Shown piece after piece: positions 7,730 through 15,630 of a stretch of 44,771 nucleotides of DNA. A program made the position numbers and the translations under genes. The stretch's first letter is position 1. Each line of letters starts with the position of its first letter. The stretch is from Candidatus Zambryskiibacteriota bacterium (GTDB lineage Bacteria > Patescibacteriota > Minisyncoccia > Phycocordibacterales > DATDWN01), in NCBI GenBank assembly GCA_003173855.1, contig PPGI01000014.1, forward strand, positions 1 to 44,771, in the 5' to 3' direction. The notes beneath the pieces are model-generated. The model did not search any database. It was not told the origin of the DNA and saw only the letters and a program-made list of their open reading frames with translations.

Positions 7730-8380
7730 TTATTGGCGAGATCCGTAGGATCCAGCATAACGTGTGTTGAACCAGCGAGCATGCGCTCGACTGATATTAA
7801 GTTCACGTAAGAAAGTTCTGTAATGTCCGCAGATCTGTCGAGGAGTCTCCTTGTCTACCAGTCTCCTCCGTATGAAGCCTGAAGCCATGTGCATGTAGAC
7901 GTGTGGAATATTTCCAGTGTACAGCTCATGGTCAAAAAGCTCTTGAGCAGTCCTTGTTGGTGTAATTGGAAAATTGCAGACCCAACGTACATAAGTCGCT
8001 CGACTGCGTACGCTTACTTCGAGTTCTTTGCAAGCTAGAAGCATAAATCGTATTTTCCCGAAGAAGTTCTCTTTTGAAAAGCAACTTCGTGAATCTCGAT
8101 TCAGATTGATCTTTGCTTGCGTTAAAATCATTTCGGCATCTTCTCTGGCGTTTGCTCGCATTTTACCTTGCCCTGTTTCCCAGAGAAGAATGTAATATTC
8201 GTATGTTTTTCTGAAGCGAAACAGAGATCTAATGATGTCGATCTGTTCTGGAGTAGTTAGCTCGAAATCCTCAATCAACTTTTCAAGAGTCCTTCTTTCT
8301 ACAAAGAGAAAGCTTTCTAGCATTTTCTCGGGCGTAAGATTTGTGCCCATGATCTCATTCAAAATACTGCTGTGCTGCAT
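7730..8380 (-). CDS. Unknown soluble protein with Shine-Dalgarno start
   Basis: A 216-residue, mostly helical, Arg-rich protein without signal peptide or membrane segments. Segments include LESFLFVERRTLEKLIEDFE, IIRSLFRFRKTYEYYILLWE and, near the end, PRQICGHYRTFLRELNISRA, which could be a helix-turn-helix-like DNA contact but is not a recognised family. Start ATG 8380 is chosen because GGAGG lies 5 nt upstream; a GTG two codons earlier is too close. The promoter TTGACA-16-TAATAT and a hairpin terminator make it a self-contained unit. Codon use is less AT-biased than its neighbours. Confidence 0.7.
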   Translation of the reverse strand: MQHSSILNEIMGTNLTPEKMLESFLFVERRTLEKLIEDFELTTPEQIDIIRSLFRFRKTYEYYILLWETGQGKMRANAREDAEMILTQAKINLNRDSRSCFSKENFFGKIRFMLLACKELEVSVRSRATYVRWVCNFPITPTRTAQELFDHELYTGNIPHVYMHMASGFIRRRLVDKETPRQICGHYRTFLRELNISRAHARWFNTRYAGSYGSRQ

Positions 8381-8396
8381 GAGCACCTCCGATTAA

Positions 8397-8424
8397 ATAT
8401 TAACATTAAATCTCATATTGTCAA
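8397..8424 (-). promoter_or_regulatory. Promoter TTGACA-16-TAATAT (minus strand)
   Basis: -35 at 8419-8424 and -10 at 8397-8402 (read on the minus strand), followed by the GGAGG ribosome site of the gene starting at 8380. Confidence 0.7.
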
Positions 8425-8515
8425 ATTGTTAAATCAAGATTAATTGACATTTTTATGAATAAATATCGCAATACAATTATTCGTAACATTCATATTTTGC
8501 TAGCGTCTCGTAGAG

Positions 8516-8539
8516 TACAGGTAACTCATAATACCTGTA
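8516..8539. promoter_or_regulatory. Inverted repeat, possible operator or leader hairpin
   Basis: TACAGGTA-8 nt-TACCTGTA, an 8-bp perfect dyad 21 nt before the start of the surface-protein gene. No T tract follows, so an operator or 5' leader hairpin is more likely than a terminator. Confidence 0.5.
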
Positions 8540-8560
8540 ATTATTCCTTAAATTACGCTT

Positions 8561-9835
8561 ATGAAAAACATAACTAACTTCTTAAAGCATCCGGCTGGAA
8601 TTGCCACTTCAGTTGGAGTGATCGGTGCAGTGGCATTGTTCGGTGCTATTCTTGCTCACGCTCAAGTAACACCAACTGTTAGCTCATCGATTCATGATGG
8701 AAGTCATACTGTTATAAGTACAGCCCTAATCGGTTCAAATGTTCATGATAACGCAAACGTAGCCTCAACTTCTGGACCAACACCAACAGGAACAGTTGAT
8801 TTTACTCTTTACTCGAACACAAGCTGTTCAGGAACTGCATCAAGTACACAAAGTGCAGTTGGTCTAAACTCTGGCGGATCTGCAGAATCAGGAACTACGA
8901 CAATTACTAGCACAGGCCTCTCATACAAGGTCCATTATAACGGCCAGGGAGATGTTTATGCTCCGACAGATGGTCCATGTGAGCCACTATTTGCTACATC
9001 TAATTCTGTAACGATCTTAGGAACACTATCATCAACTACAGTTTTAGCTGGAACATCAGTTACAGAAAGTGCAATTCTAAATAACTCTACAGCAAATGCT
9101 ACAGGAACAGTCGCTTACAGATACTTTACTGACAATGGTTGTACTTCAAACCAAATTCTAGTTAATTCTGTAACAGTATTGGATGCCACAGTTCCAACTT
9201 CAAACTCTGTTCAATTCAATACTCCAGGTACATTCTATTGGAGAGCAAGCTATTCAGGAGATCAATACAATAACTCTGCTTCAACATTATGTCTTCCAGT
9301 TCAAGTTCTAGCTACATCAACACCTCCAACACCTACACCAACCCCAACTCCTCCGCCTTCTGGAACTGGAAGTATCTCAGGAACAGTTTACAGTGATGTA
9401 AACCACAATCTAATAAATGACACTGGAGATGTTGGACTTGCCGGCTTTACCATTAACCTCTACGGTGGAATGGGATGGTGGAAAATGAACCATCTTCCAG
9501 TAGCCTCAACAGCTACAGACTCGAATGGAAATTACAGTTTCGGAAATCTTGCTGCAGGTACTTACTCAATCGAAGAAGTAAACAAAGCAGGTTGGATTCA
9601 GTTAACGGGTGATTACAAAGGAGTAGTTCTTGCCTCAAGCACATCAATAACCGGAAAAGATTTCGCTAACGCTTCAACGACAAATACACACAAAGATAAA
9701 GGAAATCATTTCGGTGAGTTCTTCAAGAAATTCGGAAAGCAGTTCAAGGATTTCTGGAAGCACCAAAATAAAGAATTGAAAAAGTTAGATCATGGAAATA
9801 AGAAAGGTGATGGTGATAACGATGACGACGACTAA
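8561..9835 (+). CDS. Secreted surface protein with Ig-like repeats and SdrD B-like domain
   Basis: A 424-residue protein with an N-terminal signal sequence (about residues 13-35, ending ILAHAQ). Two Ig-like repeats follow, each with TGTVDFTLYSNTSCSG-like or TGTVAYRYFTDNGCTS-like strands and a DGPCEPL or STLCLPV end. After a Thr/Pro linker comes an SdrD B-like Cna-type repeat (SGTVYSDVNHNLINDTGDVG, then YSFGNLAAGTYSIEEV). The tail is basic, then poly-Asp. The Cys pairs suggest disulfides outside the cell. No sorting motif is seen. It has its own terminator. Likely an abundant surface or adhesion protein. Confidence 0.85.
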   Translation: MKNITNFLKHPAGIATSVGVIGAVALFGAILAHAQVTPTVSSSIHDGSHTVISTALIGSNVHDNANVASTSGPTPTGTVDFTLYSNTSCSGTASSTQSAVGLNSGGSAESGTTTITSTGLSYKVHYNGQGDVYAPTDGPCEPLFATSNSVTILGTLSSTTVLAGTSVTESAILNNSTANATGTVAYRYFTDNGCTSNQILVNSVTVLDATVPTSNSVQFNTPGTFYWRASYSGDQYNNSASTLCLPVQVLATSTPPTPTPTPTPPPSGTGSISGTVYSDVNHNLINDTGDVGLAGFTINLYGGMGWWKMNHLPVASTATDSNGNYSFGNLAAGTYSIEEVNKAGWIQLTGDYKGVVLASSTSITGKDFANASTTNTHKDKGNHFGEFFKKFGKQFKDFWKHQNKELKKLDHGNKKGDGDNDDDD

Positions 9836-9844
9836 ATAACCCTA

Positions 9845-9873
9845 CAAAATGGCCCTAAAATAGGGCTATTTTG
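9845..9873 (+). terminator. Rho-independent terminator
   Basis: Twelve-pair stem CAAAATGGCCCT / AGGGCTATTTTG (one G-T pair) with loop AAAAT; T-rich 3' arm. Confidence 0.85.
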
Positions 9874-9955
9874 TTGTAACAATTAAACTAACCAAAACGT
9901 CTTTCATTAATGTGAAGGTATGGTAAAATCAAGAATTATTCGATAATTAAAAATT

Positions 9956-10228
9956 ATGGCGAAATATGTAATTGGACTTGTAGTAATTGCCGCAGTAGCT
10001 TTTGGATGGTGGCATTGGCAGTCTAAACAACCATCAAAAGTTGCCGAAACACAAACAACAAATACGCAAAATCAAACAAATGGAACAAATGTTGCGTCAA
10101 GCATTAATGCAAACACTTCTTTCGATCAGGATCTCTCTACAATAGATACACACATGAATGCAGTTGATAATAGTAGAACATCGGTCGACCAGAGCTTCAA
10201 TGATAAGCCAGTTCAACAAACAGAATAA
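9956..10228 (+). CDS. Membrane-anchored small protein, unknown
   Basis: A 90-residue protein with one N-terminal helix (YVIGLVVIAAVAFGWWHWQ) and a polar Gln/Asn/Thr-rich segment. The last 30 residues look helical (FDQDLSTIDTHMNAVDNSRT). The helix anchors it with the tail probably outside. It is followed after 9 nt by a secreted helical protein, so the two are likely co-transcribed. Start at ATG in an AT-rich leader without a ribosome site. No family recognised. Confidence 0.6.
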   Translation: MAKYVIGLVVIAAVAFGWWHWQSKQPSKVAETQTTNTQNQTNGTNVASSINANTSFDQDLSTIDTHMNAVDNSRTSVDQSFNDKPVQQTE

Positions 10229-10237
10229 TAAACGAAT

Positions 10238-11047
10238 ATGAAAAATATAGTTAAAATTTCTAGTGTTCTTGTACTTAGCTCGATGCTTATCCTTCCATTT
10301 GCCGCTTATGCGTTGGATGTAAACGCAACTGTTAATGCAAATGCACAAGTTGGTGGAACAAACACTACTGTTGATGCAAAACTTCAAACAAGAATTGATA
10401 CTGCAAAAGACAGGGCAAATAAAGAAATCGATCGGCGAATTGATGCTCTAAATACTCTAACTTCGCGAGTTGGAGAACTAAAACGACTGACGGCGGACGA
10501 GAAAACAAATATTTCAGCAGCATTGTCTAACCAAATTACACTTTTGACTAATTTGAAGACAAAAATTGCAGCAGACACAGATATTACAACCCTGAAAGCT
10601 GATATAAAATCAATTACACAATCATACAGAATCTTTTTGGTTGTCTTGCCACAAGGTAGAATTGCTGCAGCTGCTGATGAAATAAATACAACTGCTGACC
10701 TTTTTGCAACACTTAGCGCAAAAATTCAGGCAAAAATTACAGACGCTCAAAATGCTGGTAAAGATGTTTCAAGCTTGAACACTTTGCTTACCGAGGCAAC
10801 AGCAAAAGTTGCTGATTCGAAGATCCAAGCTGATGCTTCAGTAGCGCACACTGCAAATTTGAAACCAGACAACGGTGATCAAGCTGTGATGAAAGCAAAC
10901 AATGATGCATTTAAAATGGCGCGTTCTGATTTAAAAATTGCTCACGAGGATCTAGTAACCGCTCGACAAGATGTTCAAAAAATCATTGTTCAACTCCGCC
11001 AATGGAATGTAGGGGCAAATGCGACAACAACGACAACAGTTCACTAA
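10238..11047 (+). CDS. Secreted helical/coiled-coil protein
   Basis: A 269-residue protein with a clear signal peptide (SSVLVLSSMLILPFAAYALD, cleavage near AYA-LD). The rest is Ala/Asp/Lys/Thr-rich and predicted helical: DTAKDRANKEIDRRIDALNT, ATLSAKIQAKITDAQNAGKD and MARSDLKIAHEDLVTARQDV. There is no lipobox. Such secreted coiled-coil proteins are common in Parcubacteria, with no known function. It follows the small anchored protein by 9 nt and is followed by a terminator. Confidence 0.7.
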   Translation: MKNIVKISSVLVLSSMLILPFAAYALDVNATVNANAQVGGTNTTVDAKLQTRIDTAKDRANKEIDRRIDALNTLTSRVGELKRLTADEKTNISAALSNQITLLTNLKTKIAADTDITTLKADIKSITQSYRIFLVVLPQGRIAAAADEINTTADLFATLSAKIQAKITDAQNAGKDVSSLNTLLTEATAKVADSKIQADASVAHTANLKPDNGDQAVMKANNDAFKMARSDLKIAHEDLVTARQDVQKIIVQLRQWNVGANATTTTTVH

Positions 11048-11064
11048 TCTCAGGTTTCTCTAAT

Positions 11065-11100
11065 AACAAAAGCCATGATCAAACATGGTTTTTGTTTTGT
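11065..11100 (+). terminator. Rho-independent terminator
   Basis: Stem AACAAAAGCCATG / CATGGTTTTTGTT (13 pairs, one G-T) with loop ATCAAA, then TTTGT. Confidence 0.9.
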
Positions 11101-11151
11101 AAATTATTTCAATAATTAATTTATCATACGATATTCCGTATGAAATAGAAG

Positions 11152-11171
11152 TACTGCGATATATCGAAGTA
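11152..11171. repeat. Dispersed 20-bp palindrome, copy 2 (one mismatch)
   Basis: TACTGCGATATATCGAAGTA; differs at one base from the perfect palindrome at 4919 and 41080. It lies upstream of the pyrF promoter. Confidence 0.7.
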
Positions 11172-11189
11172 TCCAAACAACAGAATTAA

Positions 11190-11217
11190 TTGCAATTATC
11201 TCGATTTTTAGTAGGCT
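11190..11217 (+). promoter_or_regulatory. Promoter TTGCAA-16-TAGGCT
   Basis: Candidate -35 at 11190-11195 and -10 at 11212-11217 with a 16-nt spacer, placing the start of transcription about 25 nt before the pyrF ribosome site. Confidence 0.5.
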
Positions 11218-11249
11218 GGAACCAGACTGCACATTTACAGGAGATGATG

Positions 11250-11978
11250 ATGAGTGGAAGACCGTCAGACTACCTAGTTGTGGCGGCCGACTCATATCCT
11301 ATTATTAGGACTGATCGTCATCGCTACACATACAAGAATCTGGTAACAGAACTTGTCGAGAAACTCAAACGAACAAATGTAACAATCAAAGTTGGCCCTG
11401 TTCTTCGAGCAATTGGGTATGATCTGATAAATCTTATCCATTTCCAGAACATGAGAGTCTTTGCCGATCTTAAGCTTGTCGATATTAAGAACACTCTTGA
11501 ACTTGATGGAGTGTTGCTTAATGAGGCAAGACCTGAAATGATCACCGTCTACAGTGATACAACTGTTGAGGCAATGAAAATTCTGAAGCTTTGGTTGCCC
11601 GACACAAAAGTTCTTGGTGTCACGGTAATGACTGATTCAGAGGTTCTAAGTGAGGACCACCTCATTTCGAGAGTAAGAAAGGTAAGACTTGCTGGTATTT
11701 CAGAACTTGTGGCATCTGCATATGAGATACCGCTTATCACGAGGCACTTCAGTAACTACTTTAGTGTTAGTACTCCCGGAGTGCGGCTGCAAGGAGTTGT
11801 TGTGCCTGGTGATGATCAAAATCCAAAACGAGTGATGACTCCGTTCGAAGCAATCCAAGCTGGTGCAAATAGGATCATCGTAGGTCGGCCAGTAACGATG
11901 TCAAACAATCCGTACGACACAGTCATGCGGATTCTTGAAGAAATCCAAGTTGGACTCAAAGAGTTCGGAAGGGATTGA
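11250..11978 (+). CDS. pyrF: Orotidine 5'-phosphate decarboxylase-like protein
   Basis: A 242-residue TIM-barrel protein. The catalytic block VFADLKLVDIKNTLE has the D-x-K-x2-D arrangement of OMP decarboxylase. Near the end, STPGVRLQGVVVPGDDQNPK and AGANRIIVGRPVT match the phosphate-binding end of the barrel. It would convert OMP to UMP. Start ATG 11250 is the third of three tandem ATGs, placed 6 nt after AGGAG. The pyrE-like gene follows after 3 nt, so the pair catalyses orotate to UMP. Sequence is divergent from the textbook enzyme but the motifs are intact. Confidence 0.85.
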   Translation: MSGRPSDYLVVAADSYPIIRTDRHRYTYKNLVTELVEKLKRTNVTIKVGPVLRAIGYDLINLIHFQNMRVFADLKLVDIKNTLELDGVLLNEARPEMITVYSDTTVEAMKILKLWLPDTKVLGVTVMTDSEVLSEDHLISRVRKVRLAGISELVASAYEIPLITRHFSNYFSVSTPGVRLQGVVVPGDDQNPKRVMTPFEAIQAGANRIIVGRPVTMSNNPYDTVMRILEEIQVGLKEFGRD

Positions 11979-11981
11979 GTA

Positions 11982-12617
11982 ATGCAGCCAATGAGTGAGC
12001 AAGAAGTTCATGATCGAATACGCAAAACTGGAGCTTTACTTGATGGCCACTTTAGATATGCGGCAAACAAGCACGGTTCAAAGTATGTGGATAAATACAA
12101 AATTTATCCACATACAAGATTAATCTATTTGCTATGCAAAGAAATTGCAGATAGATTTGCGTTTGTAACCAGTATTGATACTGTAGTAGCGCCAGAAAAA
12201 GGAGGAATAATTCTTTCTCATTCAGTTGGATTTAGTTTGACAATGCGAGTGGGAAGAGAAGTTTGTAGTGTCTTTGCAGAAAAAAAGAGAACAATAGACG
12301 ACTTTGAATTTGCTCATGGTTTTTCAAAGTTTGTTAACGATAAAAATGTTCTTGTTGTAGAAGATACAATCAACTCCGGTAAAACTTCAAGAAAAATCAT
12401 CCAACTTGTCAGAGAATATGGAGGCAGAGTTATTGGTCTTGGTGCAATTTGGAATCTAGGAGGTGTTACGGCCGCGGATCTTGAAATCCCAATACTCTCA
12501 TCTCTTGTAAACATTGCTTTCAAATCTTGGAAAGCAATGGATTGTCCATTGTGTGCTCAAGGTGTTCCTATAAATTTTGAGGTCGGCAGAGGACCTCTGG
12601 GCTTCGAGGCTCGCTAA
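11982..12617 (+). CDS. pyrE: Orotate phosphoribosyltransferase-like protein
   Basis: A 211-residue type-I phosphoribosyltransferase. The PRPP motif is VLVVEDTINSGKTS (about residues 122-135). An upstream VVAPEKGGIILSHSVG loop and the C-terminal CPLCAQGVPINFEVGRG, a form seen in PyrE of CPR and some archaea, support orotate as substrate. It makes OMP from orotate and PRPP, feeding pyrF just upstream (3-nt gap). The stop codon lies in the loop of the terminator hairpin. No pyrB, pyrC or pyrD is in the window, so orotate must come from elsewhere. Confidence 0.85.
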   Translation: MQPMSEQEVHDRIRKTGALLDGHFRYAANKHGSKYVDKYKIYPHTRLIYLLCKEIADRFAFVTSIDTVVAPEKGGIILSHSVGFSLTMRVGREVCSVFAEKKRTIDDFEFAHGFSKFVNDKNVLVVEDTINSGKTSRKIIQLVREYGGRVIGLGAIWNLGGVTAADLEIPILSSLVNIAFKSWKAMDCPLCAQGVPINFEVGRGPLGFEAR

Positions 12618-12639
12618 GTATGGCGAGCCTTTCATTTTT
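12607..12639 (+). terminator. Rho-independent terminator overlapping the pyrE stop
   Basis: AGGCTCGC / GCGAGCCT 8-bp stem with the TAA stop codon in the loop, followed by TTTCATTTTTA. Confidence 0.9.
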
Positions 12640-12664
12640 AATTCGATTAATTTACAATTTTGTT

Positions 12665-13285
12665 ATGAATAGTTTTCAAACTCTTGCAGACGATATTACA
12701 ATCGAGAAAGTTATATCTGGATTAAAAGATCGAAATATTGAAGGCATTGTTGTTAATACTAGATCTGAAGCTTTGGAGAAAATAAAATCTTTAATTCCTC
12801 CCGGAGTTTCTGTGATGAGTGGTGCTTCACGAACTTTAGAGGAAATTGGTTACATCGAATATTTGAAATCTGGCCAACACGGCTGGAAAAATCTAAAAGA
12901 AGATATTTTAGCCGAAAAAGATCCGGTAAAACAAGGAGAACTTCGCAAAACTTCTGTGCTTTCTGACTATTATTTAGGAAGTGTTCACGCGTTAGTTAGC
13001 GACGGGCAAATGATTATTGCTTCAAATTCCGGGAGTCAGTTGCCGCATTTAGTTTTTACATCAAAAAATATTATTTTGGTTGTCAGTAGTCAGAAAATTA
13101 CTCAAACTTTTGAAGACGGCATGAGACGACTTGAAGAATATGTTTATCCTCTGGAAAACAAGCGTATGAAAGAGACAGGAGCAGCTGGAAGTGCTATATC
13201 AAAAATATTAATCTTTAGAAGAGAACCACCATTTTTAAAAAGATTAGTTCATGTAATTATTGTAAAAGAGAAGCTCGGTTTTTAG
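12665..13285 (+). CDS. LUD domain protein (LutB/LutC-like)
   Basis: A 206-residue LUD (DUF162) domain: EGIVVNTRSEALEKIKSLIP, GVSVMSGASRTLEEIGYIEY, VHALVSDGQMIIASNSGSQL and SKNIILVVSSQKITQTFEDG. In LutB/LutC of lactate oxidation this domain supports quinone-linked lactate use, but stand-alone LUD proteins are of unknown role. The longer frame from 12620 starts inside the pyrE terminator. ATG 12665 lies exactly 6 nt after TACAAT (12653-12658), so a leaderless start is preferred. Confidence 0.85.
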   Translation: MNSFQTLADDITIEKVISGLKDRNIEGIVVNTRSEALEKIKSLIPPGVSVMSGASRTLEEIGYIEYLKSGQHGWKNLKEDILAEKDPVKQGELRKTSVLSDYYLGSVHALVSDGQMIIASNSGSQLPHLVFTSKNIILVVSSQKITQTFEDGMRRLEEYVYPLENKRMKETGAAGSAISKILIFRREPPFLKRLVHVIIVKEKLGF

Positions 13286-13324
13286 AATTAAGCAAAGATT
13301 AATTTTGTACTGTATAGTATATTG

Positions 13325-13906
13325 ATGAATTCCGAGCCCCAACTTACTGACGAGACGGTGGCCAAGCTTGTACAAGAAGGTGATATCGACAAGTTTGGCA
13401 TATTGATGGAACGCTATGGGGCGAAACTGTTTCGTTATGGCAAAAAGTTTCTTTCAAACGAGGATAATATCGAGGATGTGGTTCAGGATGTTTTTATAAA
13501 AACATTTGAGAATATAAAAAGCTTTGATACCAAACAGCGATTTTCCCCGTGGATTTATCGCATTGCTCACAACACATACATCAATGCTTTGAAAAAAAAT
13601 TCGATTGGTCCGATGTATTTGTTTGATTTCGATACCTTGCTTGCCCACACTGTAACCGATGAATCAATTTCAAAAGAAGCAGAGGAAAAAGAAATGAAGG
13701 AGATTGTCGAAAAAGGATTATCAAAAATAGAGCCGAAATATCGGGAGATACTTGTTTTGTACTATATTGAGGACTTGAGTTATAAAGAAATAGCTGAAGT
13801 TCTTCATATTCCGGTCGGTACAGTCGGAGTAAGAATTATGCGGGCGAAAGAATTGTTAAAGGAGAAATATAAGGAATTGGGAATTGATATAAACAAACAT
13901 GAATGA
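13325..13906 (+). CDS. ECF-type RNA polymerase sigma factor
   Basis: A 193-residue sigma-70 family protein. Region 2 spans about residues 20-85 (FGILMERYGAKLFRYGKKFL, EDVVQDVFIKTFENIKSF, FSPWIYRIAHNTYIN). Region 4 spans about residues 130-180 (LSKIEPKYREILVLYYIEDL, SYKEIAEVLHIPVGTVGVRI). There is no region 1 or 3, as in ECF sigma factors. ATG 13325 lies 6 nt after TATAGT (13313-13318), a leaderless start. It overlaps the next gene by 8 nt; that gene encodes a membrane protein, as sigma/anti-sigma pairs often do. Its target promoters are unknown; the adjacent flavin module is a candidate. Confidence 0.9.
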   Translation: MNSEPQLTDETVAKLVQEGDIDKFGILMERYGAKLFRYGKKFLSNEDNIEDVVQDVFIKTFENIKSFDTKQRFSPWIYRIAHNTYINALKKNSIGPMYLFDFDTLLAHTVTDESISKEAEEKEMKEIVEKGLSKIEPKYREILVLYYIEDLSYKEIAEVLHIPVGTVGVRIMRAKELLKEKYKELGIDINKHE

Positions 13907-14600
13907 GCAACTAAAAGATCAAGTTTTGAGAAAAATTGAGGAGGGCAAGATTTCGATGAAGCCGAAAGCTTATTTCGTATTTAAAGTAATACTCCTCGGC
14001 ACAATTACTGTGATTACATTCATTATTACTGCTGTTCTTGTGAGTTACATTATTTTTAGCCTCAAAACTGGCGGACATTTGTTTTTATTGGGTTTTGGTG
14101 CAAGAGGAATTTATAAATTTCTGCTCTTATTCCCTTGGGTTTTGTTTATAATTGATGCAATTTTACTTTTGTTCTTGGATTGGCTATTAAAACAATTTAA
14201 ATTTGGTTATCACAGCCCCATTATCTATTTATTTTTAGTCAGCTTGGCTTTGATTACCGTTTTCGGGTCATTGATAGATGTTACATCATTTCATCGGGGA
14301 CTTCTTCGCGAAGCTGAAGCAAGCAAACTGCCATTTGCAGGAGGTTTGTATGACGGTTTAAGAAAATCTCATCGAAAAATTGGTATATTCATGGGCGAGG
14401 TCACAAGCGTATCAACGAGCACATTTTTTATGGATTATGATGATTATGATACTCCTTGGCCAGACGGAAATATTGAAGTTATTGCCCCCACTGGATTTCA
14501 CGTTATCCTTGTACCAAAAGATGAAGTTTTTGTAGCTGGGGACATGATAAATGGGGAAATCCATGCTTATGGAATTAGAAAAATTGTCGGTAACGACTAA
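13899..14600 (+). CDS. Membrane protein overlapping the sigma gene, possible anti-sigma factor
   Basis: A 233-residue protein with a cytoplasmic N-terminus of about 22 residues (MNEQLKDQVLRKIEEGKISM). Three to four transmembrane helices follow (FKVILLGTITVITFIITAVL, LLLFPWVLFIIDAILLLFL, IIYLFLVSLALITVFGSL). The C-terminal soluble domain of about 100 residues is probably extracytoplasmic. No zinc anti-sigma HxxxCxxC motif is present. The 8-nt overlap with the sigma gene implies translational coupling and suggests, but does not prove, an anti-sigma or sensor role. Confidence 0.7.
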   Translation: MNEQLKDQVLRKIEEGKISMKPKAYFVFKVILLGTITVITFIITAVLVSYIIFSLKTGGHLFLLGFGARGIYKFLLLFPWVLFIIDAILLLFLDWLLKQFKFGYHSPIIYLFLVSLALITVFGSLIDVTSFHRGLLREAEASKLPFAGGLYDGLRKSHRKIGIFMGEVTSVSTSTFFMDYDDYDTPWPDGNIEVIAPTGFHVILVPKDEVFVAGDMINGEIHAYGIRKIVGND

Positions 14601-14659
14601 ATATTGTCTAATGAAGCCGAGATGAAATAAAGTCTAAATTTAATCGGTATTTATAATTG

Positions 14660-15028
14660 ATGAAGAAAAAATATTATAAGGGCTGGAAGAAAATGCATAA
14701 AAAGTTGATTGCAGGAGCTGGAACGGGACTTATGGCCGGAATGCTGCTTATGGGTACAGCTAACACTGCTTTTGCAGAAACTGATTACCAAGCGCCATAT
14801 TCACAACAAACAAACGCTACAGGAATGCATATAATGCATCGCTGGAATTCTGGAACAAAAGCAGCTTCTCTTGCAACTAGCCTCGGTCTTGATCCGGTAC
14901 AGGTTAAACAAGAAATGGCTTCAGGAAAAAGCTTAAAGCAAATATTAGCTGACAATGGAATTGTTCCTGGTCAAATACAGAGAGCCTTTGAAAAAACTAG
15001 GAAAATTCGTAATAATAGAAAGTGGTAA
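14660..15028 (+). CDS. Small secreted protein upstream of the flavin module
   Basis: A 122-residue protein. A basic N-terminus (KKKYYKGWKKMHKKL) precedes a signal sequence (LIAGAGTGLMAGMLLMGTAN) with likely cleavage after TAFA. The mature part ends with LGLDPVQVKQEMASGKSLKQ and ILADNGI, a helical repeat pattern seen in small secreted proteins of the DUF2680 kind. A second ATG at 14693 would begin directly at the signal peptide. TATAAT ends only 2 nt before ATG 14660, so the 14693 start is possible. It precedes the FMN-binding protein gene. Confidence 0.6.
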   Translation: MKKKYYKGWKKMHKKLIAGAGTGLMAGMLLMGTANTAFAETDYQAPYSQQTNATGMHIMHRWNSGTKAASLATSLGLDPVQVKQEMASGKSLKQILADNGIVPGQIQRAFEKTRKIRNNRKW

Positions 15029-15050
15029 GCATTAGAATAGGTCGATATGA

Positions 15051-15159
15051 ATCCCGTTAGAAATAACGGAAACTAGTACGTATGAAGGTCGAATTACCAC
15101 GAAATAATAAATTTAGGGTCTTCGAAATCGAATTTGAAGTTTCCTATTTCTAACGGGAT
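15051..15159. repeat. Long inverted repeat reaching the start codon of the FMN-binding gene
   Basis: ATCCCGTTAGAAATA (15051-15065) pairs perfectly with TATTTCTAACGGGAT (15145-15159); inside it GGAAACT pairs with AGTTTCC. The right arm contains the AT of the next start codon. The element is about 109 bp, either MITE-like or a leader structure. Confidence 0.75.
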
Positions 15160-15628
15160 GAAAAAAGCTATTTTAAGTGCGATTGTGGTAATCGCATTTG
15201 GTGGATATTATTTTTTTAAAAAAATAAGTGCACAAGATGTGCCGCTAACTCCTATTTCAGAAACGCCTACGCCAACCTCAATTGAACCAAATCCAACTCA
15301 ATTGCCAATACCAGTTCCGACTCCTACACCCGAACCAACAGGTCAATATAAAAACGGATCATATACCGGGAATTCAATCAATTTCTTTTACGGAACAATG
15401 CAGGTCAGGGCTATAATTTCTGGCGGTAAATTAACTGATGTAAAATTTTTAAAATATCCAAATGACAGGCCAACATCAGTTGAAATAAACACTCAAGCTA
15501 TGCCGATTCTAAAATCTGAAGCCATTAAATCTCAAACAGCCAATGTTGACATAGTTTCTGGGGCAACTGATAGCACAATCGCATTTAATGAATCTCTTGG
15601 ATCAGCACTTCAAATTGCAAAAAATTAG
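15158..15628 (+). CDS. Extracytoplasmic FMN-binding domain protein
   Basis: A 156-residue protein. An N-terminal anchor helix (ILSAIVVIAFGGYYFF) and a Pro/Thr linker of about 40 residues hold the domain away from the membrane. The C-terminal FMN-binding domain contains VSGATDST, the S-G-A-T motif whose Thr is flavinylated by ApbE in this family. ApbE is encoded 2 nt downstream. It likely carries electrons outside the membrane. Start ATG 15158 is preferred to a TTG at 15134, which would lie in the inverted-repeat arm. Confidence 0.85.
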   Translation: MKKAILSAIVVIAFGGYYFFKKISAQDVPLTPISETPTPTSIEPNPTQLPIPVPTPTPEPTGQYKNGSYTGNSINFFYGTMQVRAIISGGKLTDVKFLKYPNDRPTSVEINTQAMPILKSEAIKSQTANVDIVSGATDSTIAFNESLGSALQIAKN

Positions 15629-15630
15629 CC

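Noticed and set aside
12620..12664. Upstream start of the LUD gene
   Set aside because: It lies inside the pyrE terminator hairpin; the ATG at 12665 has a -10 at the usual 6-nt distance.
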